NCBI GenBank assembly: GCA_017610005.1
Contig: JAFCCU010000004.1
Location: 1-64,000 of the forward strand
Direction of reading: 5' to 3'
From: Candidatus Woesearchaeota archaeon
Lineage (GTDB): Archaea; Nanobdellota; Nanobdellia; Woesearchaeales; B29-G15
Length of the DNA: 64,000 nt
The first letter of the stretch is position 1. Every line of letters begins with the position of its first letter. The notes below the pieces were generated by a model. That model was not told the origin of the DNA and searched no databases. It saw only the letters and a list, made by a program, of their open reading frames with translations. The translations under genes were made by a program, and so were the position numbers. Below are positions 9,860 through 19,467 of this stretch, in pieces.

Positions 9860-11356
9860 ATGGGGGTCATTGGAAAAGTAATTTCTGGAGGGTTTGGAAA
9901 AGTCATTGTTAGACAAAAAGCTTCTGAGGTAATTGAACTCGGAGAGCTATTAGTTTCAGAAACCCCTTCTAAAAAATTAATCCTCCAAGTTTATGATTTA
10001 CTCTATGGATCTCAACTAAGCCAACAAAATTTAGAACTTGTATCGGGATTGAAATTAGAAGAAAATTCAGACTTAGAACTAATGGATTTTTCAATGCGAA
10101 ATTATCCACTAGCATTGCTAAAGGGAGTGCTTGAAATTCAAGTAATACCTAAAATGCCAAAAACTTTACCCATATTTTTTTCAGATGTTAGAAGGCTTGA
10201 AGAGAAAGATATTCCTTTTTTCTCATCACCAAAAAATCCTGTGTTCTTGGGAAACCTTCGTTCTGGAACAAAAACACTTAATATTGAAGTCTGCCTCCCG
10301 GGTGATAAGGCATTGACTCACCATATTCTAATCTCTGCACAAACTGGAAAAGGAAAATCAAATCTTGCAAAAGTATTACTTTACAAGGCAACAAAAGATG
10401 CTAATGCAGGTTTTTTAGTCCTTGACCCTCATGATGAATATTTTGGAAGGCACGAAGATGGATTAAAAAACTTAAAAAAAACAATGTATTTTTCCCCTAG
10501 CAATCCTCCTCCTGGATCTAGGCAGTTAATTTTATCTCTTAACACAATTAAGCCATCTCATCTTGAAGGGGCGATGTATTTATCTGATCCCCAATGGCAA
10601 GCAATTGCAGCTTATAGCAGAGCATACAAAGAAGACTGGGTGGAATCATTAATCCTAGAAAAAGAACTAAAAGTCTTATTTAATGAAGCAACAATAAATG
10701 TTGTAAAAAGAAAATTAATGCAACTTTTAGATATAAGGATTATAGAAGGTAAACTCGTTACAAAAGGGATATTTTCAACAAGTGGAGGGAATTCAACAGT
10801 AAGAGATATTGTAAATGAAATAGAAAACGCAAAAACAGTAATTATTGATACCTCTTCTTTTTCAAAAAATTTAGAAGTTCTAATTGGATCAATTATTAGC
10901 TCTGAAATTTTTAAGAAATATAAAAGGTACAAACAAAGCGGCCAACTAAAAGATAAACCGGCAATAAGTATTGTCATTGAAGAAGCTCCAAGGGTTTTAG
11001 GAAAAGATGTGCTTGAAAAAGGAAGCAACATTTTCTCAACAATTGCTCGGGAAGGTAGAAAGTTTAAAATTGGTCTCATTGCAATAACCCAACTTCCAAG
11101 TTTAATTCCAAGAGATATCTTAGCTAACATGAATACTAAAATAATCTTAGGAACTGAAATGGCAAATGAAAGGGCTGCATTAATTGCTTCAGCTGCACAA
11201 GATTTAACTAGCGATGATAGAACTATTGCCTCGCTTGACACTGGTGAGGCAATTGTAACTAGCTCATTTTTAAAAATGGCTGTTCCGATAAAAATCCCTC
11301 TTTTTAAACCAGTTGAAGAGTCAAACCAAAAAATTAATTATCCGGGGTTAAAATGA
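9860..11356 (+). CDS. herA: HerA-type DNA translocase/ATPase
   Basis: [17 protein letters not shown] Walker [21 protein letters not shown]-like [20 protein letters not shown]. Confidence 0.85.
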   Translation: MGVIGKVISGGFGKVIVRQKASEVIELGELLVSETPSKKLILQVYDLLYGSQLSQQNLELVSGLKLEENSDLELMDFSMRNYPLALLKGVLEIQVIPKMPKTLPIFFSDVRRLEEKDIPFFSSPKNPVFLGNLRSGTKTLNIEVCLPGDKALTHHILISAQTGKGKSNLAKVLLYKATKDANAGFLVLDPHDEYFGRHEDGLKNLKKTMYFSPSNPPPGSRQLILSLNTIKPSHLEGAMYLSDPQWQAIAAYSRAYKEDWVESLILEKELKVLFNEATINVVKRKLMQLLDIRIIEGKLVTKGIFSTSGGNSTVRDIVNEIENAKTVIIDTSSFSKNLEVLIGSIISSEIFKKYKRYKQSGQLKDKPAISIVIEEAPRVLGKDVLEKGSNIFSTIAREGRKFKIGLIAITQLPSLIPRDILANMNTKIILGTEMANERAALIASAAQDLTSDDRTIASLDTGEAIVTSSFLKMAVPIKIPLFKPVEESNQKINYPGLK

Positions 11357-12543
11357 AATTTGCACATATTGCTGATTGTCACCTTGGGGGCTGGAGAGAA
11401 CCAAAATTACAACAATTAAATCTCTCTGCATTTATGGCTGCAATAAACAATTGTTTAACTGAAAAAGTTGAATTTTTATTAATCAGTGGAGACCTTTTTA
11501 ATACCTCTCTCCCCCCAATAGATATTCTAAAAGAGGTAGTTACTGGATTAAAAAAAATAAAAGACAATAAAATTAGAGTTTATGCAATCGCCGGATCTCA
11601 TGATTATTCTCCTTCTGGAAAAACTATGTTAGATGTATTAGAAAATGCAGGCTTACTTATAAATGTTGCAAAAGCAGTGCCAGTGGAAAATAAACTCCAA
11701 TTGGAATTTACAAAAGATGAAAAAACAGGGATTTTATTTGCAGGTCTCCCTGGAAGAAAAGGAATGCTTGATAAAAGTTATTATGCTGCATTAGACAGAG
11801 AATCCTTAAAAGTGAAGGGAACTAAAATTTTTTTATTCCACACAGCAATTTCTGAGTATAAACCAAAAGAATATGAAAATATGGAATCAATGGCCTCCTC
11901 ATTTTTGCCAGAGGGATTTGATTATTATGCAGGAGGACATGTTCATGAACCCTTGATTGTAAAACAATCAGGCTGGCTGGTTATGCCTGGCCCATTATTC
12001 CCCAATAACTTTGCTGAACTAGAAAAATTAGTTCATGGTTCAATGGTTATTTGCGAAATCTTAGAATCTAAATTCGTGCCTAAATTAATAAAAATCCCAT
12101 TAGTAGATATATATAAAATTAATATGGACTGTAATGAAAAATCAAGCGAACATGTAACAGGAGAATTATTGGCTGCATTAGACGAAACTGAAGGAAAAAT
12201 AGTGTTAATCAGATTGCATGGAACTCTCGCATCTGGAAAAGTAACAGATATTGATTTTCCAAGTATTTACAAAAAAGCACAAAACTCATTTTTTATTATG
12301 AGAAACACCTCAAAATTACATTCAAAAGATTTTGAAGAGATAAAAGTGAAAATAGGAAGTGTTGATGAAGTTGAAAAAAGAATCATTGAAGAACATGATT
12401 CAAAAACTCATCTTTTTGAAAATGAGAAAGATATTGTAAGAAAACTCCTTATGATATTATCAAAAGAAAAAGCAGAAGGAGAAACAAAAAGTGCGTATGA
12501 AGACAGAATTCTAGAAGAGTTTACTAATTCAATAACTTTTTAA
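11353..12543 (+). CDS. mre11: Mre11-like DNA repair exonuclease
   Basis: [40 protein letters not shown] phosphoesterase motifs; overlaps herA. Confidence 0.85.
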   Translation: MKFAHIADCHLGGWREPKLQQLNLSAFMAAINNCLTEKVEFLLISGDLFNTSLPPIDILKEVVTGLKKIKDNKIRVYAIAGSHDYSPSGKTMLDVLENAGLLINVAKAVPVENKLQLEFTKDEKTGILFAGLPGRKGMLDKSYYAALDRESLKVKGTKIFLFHTAISEYKPKEYENMESMASSFLPEGFDYYAGGHVHEPLIVKQSGWLVMPGPLFPNNFAELEKLVHGSMVICEILESKFVPKLIKIPLVDIYKINMDCNEKSSEHVTGELLAALDETEGKIVLIRLHGTLASGKVTDIDFPSIYKKAQNSFFIMRNTSKLHSKDFEEIKVKIGSVDEVEKRIIEEHDSKTHLFENEKDIVRKLLMILSKEKAEGETKSAYEDRILEEFTNSITF

Positions 12544-12568
12544 ATCAATTAAGGTTTAAAATGATTTA

Positions 12569-13459
12569 ATGAAATTAATTTTTTTGGGAACTAGTTCAAT
12601 GGTACCCACAAAAGAAAGAAACCACACTTCCCAAATCTTGCTTTATGATGACGAAGGAATACTAGTTGATTGTGGTGAAGGCACTCAGCGCCAGCTAAGG
12701 TTTGCACGGATTAAACCAAGCAAAATAACTAAAATATTAATTACCCACTGGCATGGAGACCATGTATTTGGACTCCCAGGATTAATGCAAACACTTGGTT
12801 CAGAAGAATATTCTGGAACCCTAAAAATCTACGGGCCAAAAGGTTCTAAGAAAAATTTTGAAAATATCATGAAGGCATTTTTAATTGAAACAAAAATCGA
12901 TTTTGAAGTCCATGAAGTTAATGAAGGAATATTTTTTGAATCTCCTGATTTTGCATTAAGTGCAATGCCTATGTATCATGGAGTTCCTTGCGTAGGATAT
13001 AGATTTCAAGAAAAAGACACAAGAAAAATTAATATGGCAAAAGCCAAAAAATTAGGAATCCCCGAAGGACCACTACTTGGGAAGATCCAAAAAGGAAAAG
13101 AAATTATTTTTGAGGGTAAAACAATTAATCCAGAGGAGATTAGTAAGATAAAGAAAGGAAAATCAGTATGTTTTATTTTTGACACAAAACTTACAAAAAA
13201 TTCAATTGCTCTTGCAGACAACTGCGATTTACTTGTTTGTGAATCGACTTTTGCAACCCAGCATGAAGAAAAAGCAGGCAAATATAAACACTTAACTGCA
13301 AAACAAGCTGCATTAATCGCAAACAATGCTAATGCTAAGAAATTGGTTTTAACTCACTTTTCTCAAAGGTATAAAAACACTCAAGAAATTGAGGAAGAAG
13401 CAAGTGAATTATTTGATAATGTTATAACTGCACAAGATTTGATGGTTCTAACTCTTTAA
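12569..13459 (+). CDS. rnz: Ribonuclease Z
   Basis: FLGTSSMVPTKERNHTS, THWHGDHVFGLPG, LTHFSQRY. Confidence 0.93.
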   Translation: MKLIFLGTSSMVPTKERNHTSQILLYDDEGILVDCGEGTQRQLRFARIKPSKITKILITHWHGDHVFGLPGLMQTLGSEEYSGTLKIYGPKGSKKNFENIMKAFLIETKIDFEVHEVNEGIFFESPDFALSAMPMYHGVPCVGYRFQEKDTRKINMAKAKKLGIPEGPLLGKIQKGKEIIFEGKTINPEEISKIKKGKSVCFIFDTKLTKNSIALADNCDLLVCESTFATQHEEKAGKYKHLTAKQAALIANNANAKKLVLTHFSQRYKNTQEIEEEASELFDNVITAQDLMVLTL

Positions 13460-13666
13460 ATCAAGAATTGCTAATTTTATATCTGAAGCCATCAATGTTT
13501 TTCTACCTGCATGGTTCATATAAATTACTGCCCTTTCCGCAATCTTCTCTGTATACTCTTCTAATTTATCCTTAAGAATCTTTTTAGCCCCAATCGAGGC
13601 CCTGATATTCTCCAGTTTATGGATTAAAATCCCCATAGAATGTTCAGGTATGCCCCTTTTAACCAT
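13448..13666 (-). CDS. Archaeal histone
   Basis: From internal start MVKRGIPEHSMG; LEEYTEKIAERAVIYMNHAGRKTLMASDIKLAILDL is a histone fold; the longer ORF start at 13756 is unlikely. Confidence 0.85.
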   Translation of the reverse strand: MVKRGIPEHSMGILIHKLENIRASIGAKKILKDKLEEYTEKIAERAVIYMNHAGRKTLMASDIKLAILDLKS

Positions 13667-13730
13667 TTGAATTATATACCCTACAAATATAAAAAGCTTT
13701 TTATTCTCTGAAAAGTTTTTATTAAATATA

Positions 13731-14135
13731 ATGAGTCTAAAATCCAAAGGAATCAATGCTGAACGTGAACTTGTTCATGCATTTTGGGCACTTGGTTGGC
13801 CTTGCATTAGGGTGGCAGGATCAGGAAGCTCAAGATACCCTTCTCCAGATGTCTTGGCAGGCAACTCTGACAGGATGGTTGCAATAGAATGCAAGGTAAC
13901 AAAAGAAAAGAAAAAATATTTTCCAAAAAAAGAAATCGAAGATTTGTTAAAATTTAGTGAGCTTTTTGGTGCAGAACCATGGGTTGCAATAAAATTCCAA
14001 GGAGTAGGTTGGTTTTTTTTAAGTCTTGATGATTTAGAAGTTACTCCAAGTTCATTTGTAGCATCTTTAGACCTTGCTAAAAGAAAGGGTCTCTTAACTG
14101 AGGAATTAGTTGGGATCTTCAAAGGCAATGTTTAA
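13731..14135 (+). CDS. hjc: Holliday junction resolvase Hjc
   Basis: KGINAERELVHAFWALGWPCIRVAGSGSSRYPSPDVLA, IECKVTKEKKKYF. Confidence 0.92.
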   Translation: MSLKSKGINAERELVHAFWALGWPCIRVAGSGSSRYPSPDVLAGNSDRMVAIECKVTKEKKKYFPKKEIEDLLKFSELFGAEPWVAIKFQGVGWFFLSLDDLEVTPSSFVASLDLAKRKGLLTEELVGIFKGNV

Positions 14136-14160
14136 ATTATAGCCCATATTCTTTATATAA

Positions 14161-14673
14161 ATGGTGAAAGTTAAAAAGAAGGTGCTTGAACGAGTTACTG
14201 TTTCAAAAATAGGGGCTGATGTTTTGGGGGTTGTAACATTATTAAAACAACAAGGAGAGCTTTCTGAATTTTTTTTAGCAAAAAAATTAAATGATGATAT
14301 TAACGCAATTCGAAATAAAATTTACAGATTACAACACCTAAGTTTAGTTTCTTACACAAAGAAAAAAGATGAAATAAAAGGATGGTATATTTACTATTGG
14401 AGTATAATCCCTGAGGCATTTAATCAGCTTTACAAAACAATGCTTAAAGAAGAAATGAGCAATATTAAAGAAGATATAAAATTCAAAGAAGAAAACAGTA
14501 GATATGGATGTATCCAAAAATGTAGAATAATTAGTATGGAAGACGCTTTACAAGCCCAGTTTGCTTGCCCCCATTGCGGGGAGCTCTTAAAATTAATAGA
14601 TTACACAAAAGATATTGAAAAACTAAAAAAGAAGATGAAACAAGTTAAAAAATCCATGGATTTGTGTCCTTAA
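14161..14673 (+). CDS. tfe: Transcription factor E alpha subunit
   Basis: N-terminal winged helix (ELSEFFLAKKLNDDINAIRNKIYRLQHLSLV) and a C-terminal zinc-ribbon half ACPHCGELL. Confidence 0.85.
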   Translation: MVKVKKKVLERVTVSKIGADVLGVVTLLKQQGELSEFFLAKKLNDDINAIRNKIYRLQHLSLVSYTKKKDEIKGWYIYYWSIIPEAFNQLYKTMLKEEMSNIKEDIKFKEENSRYGCIQKCRIISMEDALQAQFACPHCGELLKLIDYTKDIEKLKKKMKQVKKSMDLCP

Positions 14674-15472
14674 CTAAATCTAAAAATCCTTCAACAGTTG
14701 TTATCCCAAATTCGGAAATAATCCCAGTAATTAATTGTGGCCTTATTTTTTCAAATACTACATTGCTCACTTTAACATTTTTAGGGGGCCTTGCCCAAAC
14801 TTCCCTGGTAAATCTACTTTCTAAGGATTCATCAAATCCAAATCTTGTTCTTCCATCAAATTTCCAAGAAAGTGTACACACATAAACTGGAATTTCATAA
14901 CTATTTGCAATTTCTGCAAACATCTCAGATCCAATTTTATTTACAATAAATCCATCTGAGGTTATAGCATCACATCCAATAAGCATAATATCTGCACCTT
15001 TAATTGCAAGTCTTGCTGCTGAATCGACATAGTGAGTCACTTTAATCCCTGCTTTTGCTAATTCCTTAGCAGTTATTCTTCCTTGGAAAAATGGCCTCGT
15101 TTCAGTATTATGAACTTTAATTTTTTTATTTTTTGCAGTTTTTATTATATCCATCACAGTTGATGAATGGCAATGAGAGAAAATTGTGCTTCCAACATTA
15201 ATTCTTCTAGAACCATATTTAGCAATCTTCTGTTTACTATCCTTAAAATAATTTTGAATATCTTTTAAAGAAGAATCCTTTAATGAAAAAAATTTTAAAG
15301 AATTTCTAAGGCAAGGTTCAGTTGGCCTTGCCTCGCTTAATAATTTAATTGCTACCTTCCTTTCTTTATCAGTTTTACAATTATTAAGAGATGCTACAGC
15401 AGAAAGGGCAATTTTTGAGGCACCCTGAATCTTGAGTGCCTTAATTGCTTTTGCAGTGGATTTATAATCCAT
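14645..15472 (-). CDS. eIF2B-related ribose-1,5-bisphosphate isomerase-like protein
   Basis: SHCHSSTVMDII, NTETRPFFQGRITAKEL, GCDAITSDGFIVNKIGS. Confidence 0.8.
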   Translation of the reverse strand: MDYKSTAKAIKALKIQGASKIALSAVASLNNCKTDKERKVAIKLLSEARPTEPCLRNSLKFFSLKDSSLKDIQNYFKDSKQKIAKYGSRRINVGSTIFSHCHSSTVMDIIKTAKNKKIKVHNTETRPFFQGRITAKELAKAGIKVTHYVDSAARLAIKGADIMLIGCDAITSDGFIVNKIGSEMFAEIANSYEIPVYVCTLSWKFDGRTRFGFDESLESRFTREVWARPPKNVKVSNVVFEKIRPQLITGIISEFGITTVEGFLDLVKDTNPWIF

Positions 15473-15712
15473 TTACCTTCTTTTTTTTAATGCTGCTGTA
15501 ATTTTTTTCTCTTGTTCTTCGATCTTTTTCTCTTCTTTTTCGATTTTAAATTCTTCTTTTAATACAGATCGAGTAATTTTGAGTAAATTCTCATCCATTC
15601 TAGCAACACGAGATTCCATGATCACCAAAACTCTCAAGGAATAAACAATCGCCGCCAAGGTACCAATAATTATTGAAAGAATAACCACATCAAGATTTCC
15701 AGCATTTACCAT
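15473..15712 (-). CDS. Small TM plus coiled-coil protein
   Basis: 79 aa, N-terminal TM then charged coiled coil. Confidence 0.55.
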   Translation of the reverse strand: MVNAGNLDVVILSIIIGTLAAIVYSLRVLVIMESRVARMDENLLKITRSVLKEEFKIEKEEKKIEEQEKKITAALKKRR

Positions 15713-15718
15713 TTTTAC

Positions 15719-15747
15719 ACCTCTTTATAATTGACTACAAAAGAGGT
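15719..15747. promoter_or_regulatory. 8-bp inverted repeat ACCTCTTT..AAAGAGGT upstream of the 15712 minus-strand gene
   Basis: acctcttt at 15719 and aaagaggt at 15740. Confidence 0.35.
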
Positions 15748-15826
15748 TTCTGATATAAATAACTTTCCCTTTAAAGATCCGTTTAATCGATCTGTGTATA
15801 CTTGGAAAACAAGTTTTCCGGTACCA

Positions 15827-15952
15827 CATGGAGTGGTTTCGCTCCGCTCAAGCGCCTTAATTTGGTCCAATCCGAAGGATTGTGACCGCACGTTTGCCCC
15901 TCAGTTCTCAAAAATCAAAGATTTTTGGAACCCTAGAAATCCTAAGATTTCT
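15827..15952. repeat. Cluster of at least three consecutive perfect or near-perfect hairpins
   Basis: GGTC-CAATCC-gaa-GGATTG-t-GACC (15864-15887); GTTC-t-CAAAAATC-aaa-GATTTTTG-GAAC (15904-15931); AGAAATC-ctaa-GATTTCT (15935-15952); weaker GAGTGG..CCGCTC just upstream. Confidence 0.6.
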
Positions 15953-16014
15953 CATGGCTTTTCAAAGCTGAGGATGGAAAGTTTTAAATAGCAGTATACA
16001 AAAAGTTATACCAT

Positions 16015-16121
16015 TAGTACTAATTTAGACATTAATTATGGCTAGATTAGCGCTAATAAATGGATAAAATAGGCCTATAAAAGTCTTAATAAGGACTTAA
16101 ATAGTGATAAATTAGTACTAA
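16015..16121. promoter_or_regulatory. Array of palindromic operator-like sites upstream of the AbrB pair
   Basis: ATTAGTACTAAT (16015-16026), ATTAGCGCTAAT (16048-16059), ATAGGCCTAT (16071-16080), AAGTC..GACTT (16081-16098), TTAGTACTAA (16112-16121). Confidence 0.55.
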
Positions 16122-16122
16122 C

Positions 16123-16269
16123 ATGGTAAAGGTTGTCGTCAATAACGGTCAATATAAGATTACTATTCCTAAAGAGCTTGCTCTCGCAAAAGACTGGGGC
16201 CCAGGAACCATAATTCGATTTATTGAGGCACCTAATGGTGATATAATTCTAAGGGAGCTAAAGAAATGA
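16123..16269 (+). CDS. AbrB/SpoVT-like DNA-binding protein (copy 1), absent from ORF track
   Basis: 48 aa: MVKVVVNNGQYKITIPKELALAKDWGPGTIIRFIEAPNGDIILRELKK. Confidence 0.75.
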   Translation: MVKVVVNNGQYKITIPKELALAKDWGPGTIIRFIEAPNGDIILRELKK

Positions 16270-16288
16270 TAGTTAGAGGAGGGTTAGA

Positions 16289-16447
16289 ATGGTGAAAGTT
16301 GTTGTAAACAACGGCCAATATAAGCTAACCATTCCTAAAGAATTAGCAGAAGCTAAAGGTTGGACCTCTGGAACGGTTATTAGATTTGTTGAAACCTCTG
16401 ATGGAGACATCATCCTAAGAGAATTAAAAAAGGAGGTGGGCAAATGA
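16289..16447 (+). CDS. AbrB/SpoVT-like DNA-binding protein (copy 2), absent from ORF track
   Basis: 52 aa: MVKVVVNNGQYKLTIPKELAEAKGWTSGTVIRFVETSDGDIILRELKKEVGK; ATGA overlap with the next gene. Confidence 0.75.
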   Translation: MVKVVVNNGQYKLTIPKELAEAKGWTSGTVIRFVETSDGDIILRELKKEVGK

Positions 16448-18309
16448 AAGCTTCTAAGCTAACAATGCTCGCAATACTCCTATTCTTAACTATTGGATTT
16501 GCATCTGCCGCCACATTAAAACCTAGTACTAAGTATATTAACATCCAAACAGAATTTGAAGAACTATCAGTTACTCTTGAAAAAACTTCATATGTTGATC
16601 TTATTGCGCATTGTCCTGATTTTGCAAATAGTAGTTGTCCTGCCTGGGAGATTTATAACACAACAATAACTCAGAATAGCTCTCATGTAACTTTTAATGT
16701 ATGGGAAAGGGGGGCTTTTATTGGTATCTCATTACCAAGAATAAATGTAACAAGAAATTTAACTCAAATTAAAGCAATGCTTGAAAATTTAAGAAACATT
16801 ACAATCACTTCATTAGATGAAACGTCTCAAGGATTACTCTTAGAATTTACCCTTCCAATTACTGGAATGCAAAAAATTATGCAAGTAAGTGATGCAGTTA
16901 TCTTAATTGAAGGGTTAAAAAATGAGAGTAATCTAAAGAATGCTCAACGAGTACAGTTGCACAATATTACATATAATTCAGAAATCATTGAGATGAGAAC
17001 TGATGTTGTAGCATTAGAAGTTGAAAACTTTTCTAATGCACAGATAAAAGTTCCTAAGGAAGGGGTTGTAAACACAATAATGAAATGTTCTGACTGGGAC
17101 TTTAATTTGAGTAATTGCGTATCTTGGACTCCAACAACAATTTCATTTACTCAAGATGATGATTTTGTATATTTTAATGTAACAAGTTTTAGTGCCTACG
17201 GGGGAGTTGAACTAACTGTTTTAACAATACAAAGTTATCCTCAAGTAGGAGATATTTGGACTACAAAAGTTATAACAAAAGGAACTGCAAACCTATCAAT
17301 TGTTGGTGTAGAAGGAACAATCTTTGGTGAAGACTTAGTATTTGACAGTTTAAGATGCGAAGATACAACAATAGATGTTATAGAAATTGATAATGGAATC
17401 ATGGTTGAAAATTATACTTGTGATGGAACTACTTACCATAATGTTCAGGTTATTACAAGTGGAAAACACTCGCAACGGATTACCTTTGGAGATATCGTTG
17501 GTTTCTCAAGAAACCTTGCAAATGAAATGCCAGAAATTATTACTGTAGAAGGTAAGTTAACCAACAGCACTGATCAAAACCAAAATGGCACCTTTAACAT
17601 TACATTTAGATTGTATGATGTTGCGACAGACGGAATACCATTATGGATTGAAACTCACGAAGAAGTTCATGTTGAAGACGGAATCTTCTCTCAACGCCTT
17701 GGAAATGAAACTGCGTTAACACTGGATTGGAATACTCAATATTACTTAGAATTAATGATGGAAGGCGATCAAAATATGACTCCAAGGATAAATCTTTCAA
17801 GTACTCCTTATGCAAATTCAGCAGATAGAGCATTTAACTTAAGTTGTACTGATTGTATTGATGAAACTCAGATTGATACTGCAGATGAATTTGTAATTGA
17901 AGGTATCTTGAATATGACTAGTGCAGATATTAGTATGCACAGTAACAGAGTCATTAATTTATCAGATCCTGTCGCGCCACAGGATGCAGCAACAATGGCG
18001 TATGTTGACGCGCAATCAATGGGAGGGTCTGAAAGTGCTGGGTGGAGTAATTCATCTGGGTATGTTTATTTGACAACTTATACTGATGAGGTTAATTTGA
18101 CTTCGCTTTATGTAAACAATTCAAACTCAAGAGTAGGTATTGGCACATATAATCCACAAGCAGAACTTCATGTTGTGGGAAATTTAAATGTGACTAAAAA
18201 TATTACCAGTAGTAGTTATAGAATTGAAGACGCAACAGATTCAATTGTTATCAGTGCAACTGGAAGTAAACCAATTGTGTTAACAACAGATAGAGGTACT
18301 TGGACTTAG
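16444..18309 (+). CDS. Secreted protein with tail-fibre-like C-terminal region
   Basis: Signal peptide; EIITVEGKLTNSTDQNQNGTFNITFRLYD...TPRINLSSTPYANSADRA; APQDAATMAYVDAQ; VGIGTYNPQAELHVVG. Confidence 0.7.
   Translation: MKASKLTMLAILLFLTIGFASAATLKPSTKYINIQTEFEELSVTLEKTSYVDLIAHCPDFANSSCPAWEIYNTTITQNSSHVTFNVWERGAFIGISLPRINVTRNLTQIKAMLENLRNITITSLDETSQGLLLEFTLPITGMQKIMQVSDAVILIEGLKNESNLKNAQRVQLHNITYNSEIIEMRTDVVALEVENFSNAQIKVPKEGVVNTIMKCSDWDFNLSNCVSWTPTTISFTQDDDFVYFNVTSFSAYGGVELTVLTIQSYPQVGDIWTTKVITKGTANLSIVGVEGTIFGEDLVFDSLRCEDTTIDVIEIDNGIMVENYTCDGTTYHNVQVITSGKHSQRITFGDIVGFSRNLANEMPEIITVEGKLTNSTDQNQNGTFNITFRLYDVATDGIPLWIETHEEVHVEDGIFSQRLGNETALTLDWNTQYYLELMMEGDQNMTPRINLSSTPYANSADRAFNLSCTDCIDETQIDTADEFVIEGILNMTSADISMHSNRVINLSDPVAPQDAATMAYVDAQSMGGSESAGWSNSSGYVYLTTYTDEVNLTSLYVNNSNSRVGIGTYNPQAELHVVGNLNVTKNITSSSYRIEDATDSIVISATGSKPIVLTTDRGTWT
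18038..18120 (+). repeat. Shared module copy 1
   Basis: gctgggtggagtaattcatctgggtatgtttatttgacaacttatactgatgaggttaatttgacttcgctttatgtaaacaa. Confidence 0.8.
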
Positions 18310-18312
18310 GAG

Positions 18313-19218
18313 GTGAAAGAGATGATATGCAATAAAAAATTTACAGTGGTTTTATTTATCCTATTATCTCTCCTAGCGATAGCCCCATTTGCTTATTCTG
18401 CAACAAGTATACGCCTAAATCCTAGTACGGAATACATCGATATCTTTGGCTACTTGAATATGACAAGTTTTCGGGTTGTTAACATGTCTGATCCAATTGA
18501 TGACCAAGATGCTGCAACAAAAGCTTATGTTGATGCAACATCTGGAGGATCAGAAGGCGCTGGGTGGAGTAATTCATCTGGGTATGTTTATTTGACAACT
18601 TATACAGATGAGGTTAATTTGACTTCGCTTTATGTGAATAACACAAATAATAGAGTGGGGATTATGACAAAAAATCCAACCCAAGCACTCCATGTAGTGG
18701 GGAGTGCCAACTTCACTGGCTCGCTTGAATTATCAACTGGGGCAAATGTTAACGAGTTTTCAGTGGATGACACTCTTGGAGGGGATAGTGATATTGCTGT
18801 GCCAACAGAACAAGCTGTTAAAGCTTATGTTGACGGGAAAATAGCAGGAGGATCAGAAGGCGCTGGGTGGAGTAATTCATCTGGGTATGTTTATTTGACA
18901 ACTTATACAGATGAGGTTAATTTGACTTCGTTGTATGTAAATAATACAAACGGGAACGTAGGGATCGGGACCAAAAATCCCTTATCAAAATTACAGGTTA
19001 TTGGAGATACTAACCTAAATAACACCCTCTACATAGATGCTGTTAATGACCGGGTGAGTATTGGTTTATCCACAGTCGCCTACACATTTGCAATAAGTAA
19101 CGGCACATCAAACATAACCTTTGACCTTGATGCTGCAACACCAACAATTAACACTAGTTCAACAGAAGATTTAATCATCACTGCAGGTACTGGAAACGTG
19201 ATAATTCAGATAGGGTGA
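18313..19218 (+). CDS. Secreted tail-fibre-like protein, related to the upstream gene
   Basis: Signal peptide; DDQDAATKAYVDA; two copies of GSEGAGWSNSSGYVYLTTYTDEVNLTSLYVNNTN; VGIGTKNPLSKLQV. Confidence 0.7.
   Translation: MKEMICNKKFTVVLFILLSLLAIAPFAYSATSIRLNPSTEYIDIFGYLNMTSFRVVNMSDPIDDQDAATKAYVDATSGGSEGAGWSNSSGYVYLTTYTDEVNLTSLYVNNTNNRVGIMTKNPTQALHVVGSANFTGSLELSTGANVNEFSVDDTLGGDSDIAVPTEQAVKAYVDGKIAGGSEGAGWSNSSGYVYLTTYTDEVNLTSLYVNNTNGNVGIGTKNPLSKLQVIGDTNLNNTLYIDAVNDRVSIGLSTVAYTFAISNGTSNITFDLDAATPTINTSSTEDLIITAGTGNVIIQIG
18559..18642 (+). repeat. Shared module copy 2
   Basis: Near-identical DNA to copy 1. Confidence 0.8.
18861..18945 (+). repeat. Shared module copy 3
   Basis: Near-identical DNA to copies 1 and 2. 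Confidence 0.8.
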
Positions 19219-19287
19219 CTCAAACAAAGTTTGAGGAATTGAAAATGCCCTAATACTCTCTTAAGGCATTTTAAATAAGTATTTTTT

Positions 19288-19467
19288 CTTATTTTATAAG
19301 TTTTTTTTTGATTAATATTCTCATTTTATAAGAAGAATTAAGTGTTCCATAGGAAATGGGGGGGTGTTTTCTTACAATATACTCAAAAGTTCCCATTTTA
19401 TGAGAAAATTTATATACTAGTTTTTTGAATATTCATAATAAGAAAAAATAAAATCTTAATTTATAAG
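19288..19467. promoter_or_regulatory. Four 13-bp palindromic sites, consensus CYYAWTTTATRAG
   Basis: CTTATTTTATAAG 19288-19300; CTCATTTTATAAG 19320-19332; CCCATTTTATGAG 19392-19404; CTTAATTTATAAG 19455-19467; TATA-like tttatatac lies between sites 3 and 4. Confidence 0.6.
19344..19366 (+). promoter_or_regulatory. ORB-like sequence
   Basis: gttccataggaaatgggggggtg, similar to the ORB-like sites near cdc6. Confidence 0.4.

Noticed and set aside
10612-11241. 209-aa antisense ORF in herA
   Set aside because: Opposite a strongly conserved ATPase; Ser/Ile-rich antisense artefact.
13667-13756. N-terminal extension of the histone ORF to 13756
   Set aside because: The extension overlaps the start of hjc and has no histone-like sequence; the internal start at 13666 fits better.
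15731-15991. 86-aa ORF
   Set aside because: It runs through perfect hairpins and has no protein-like features.
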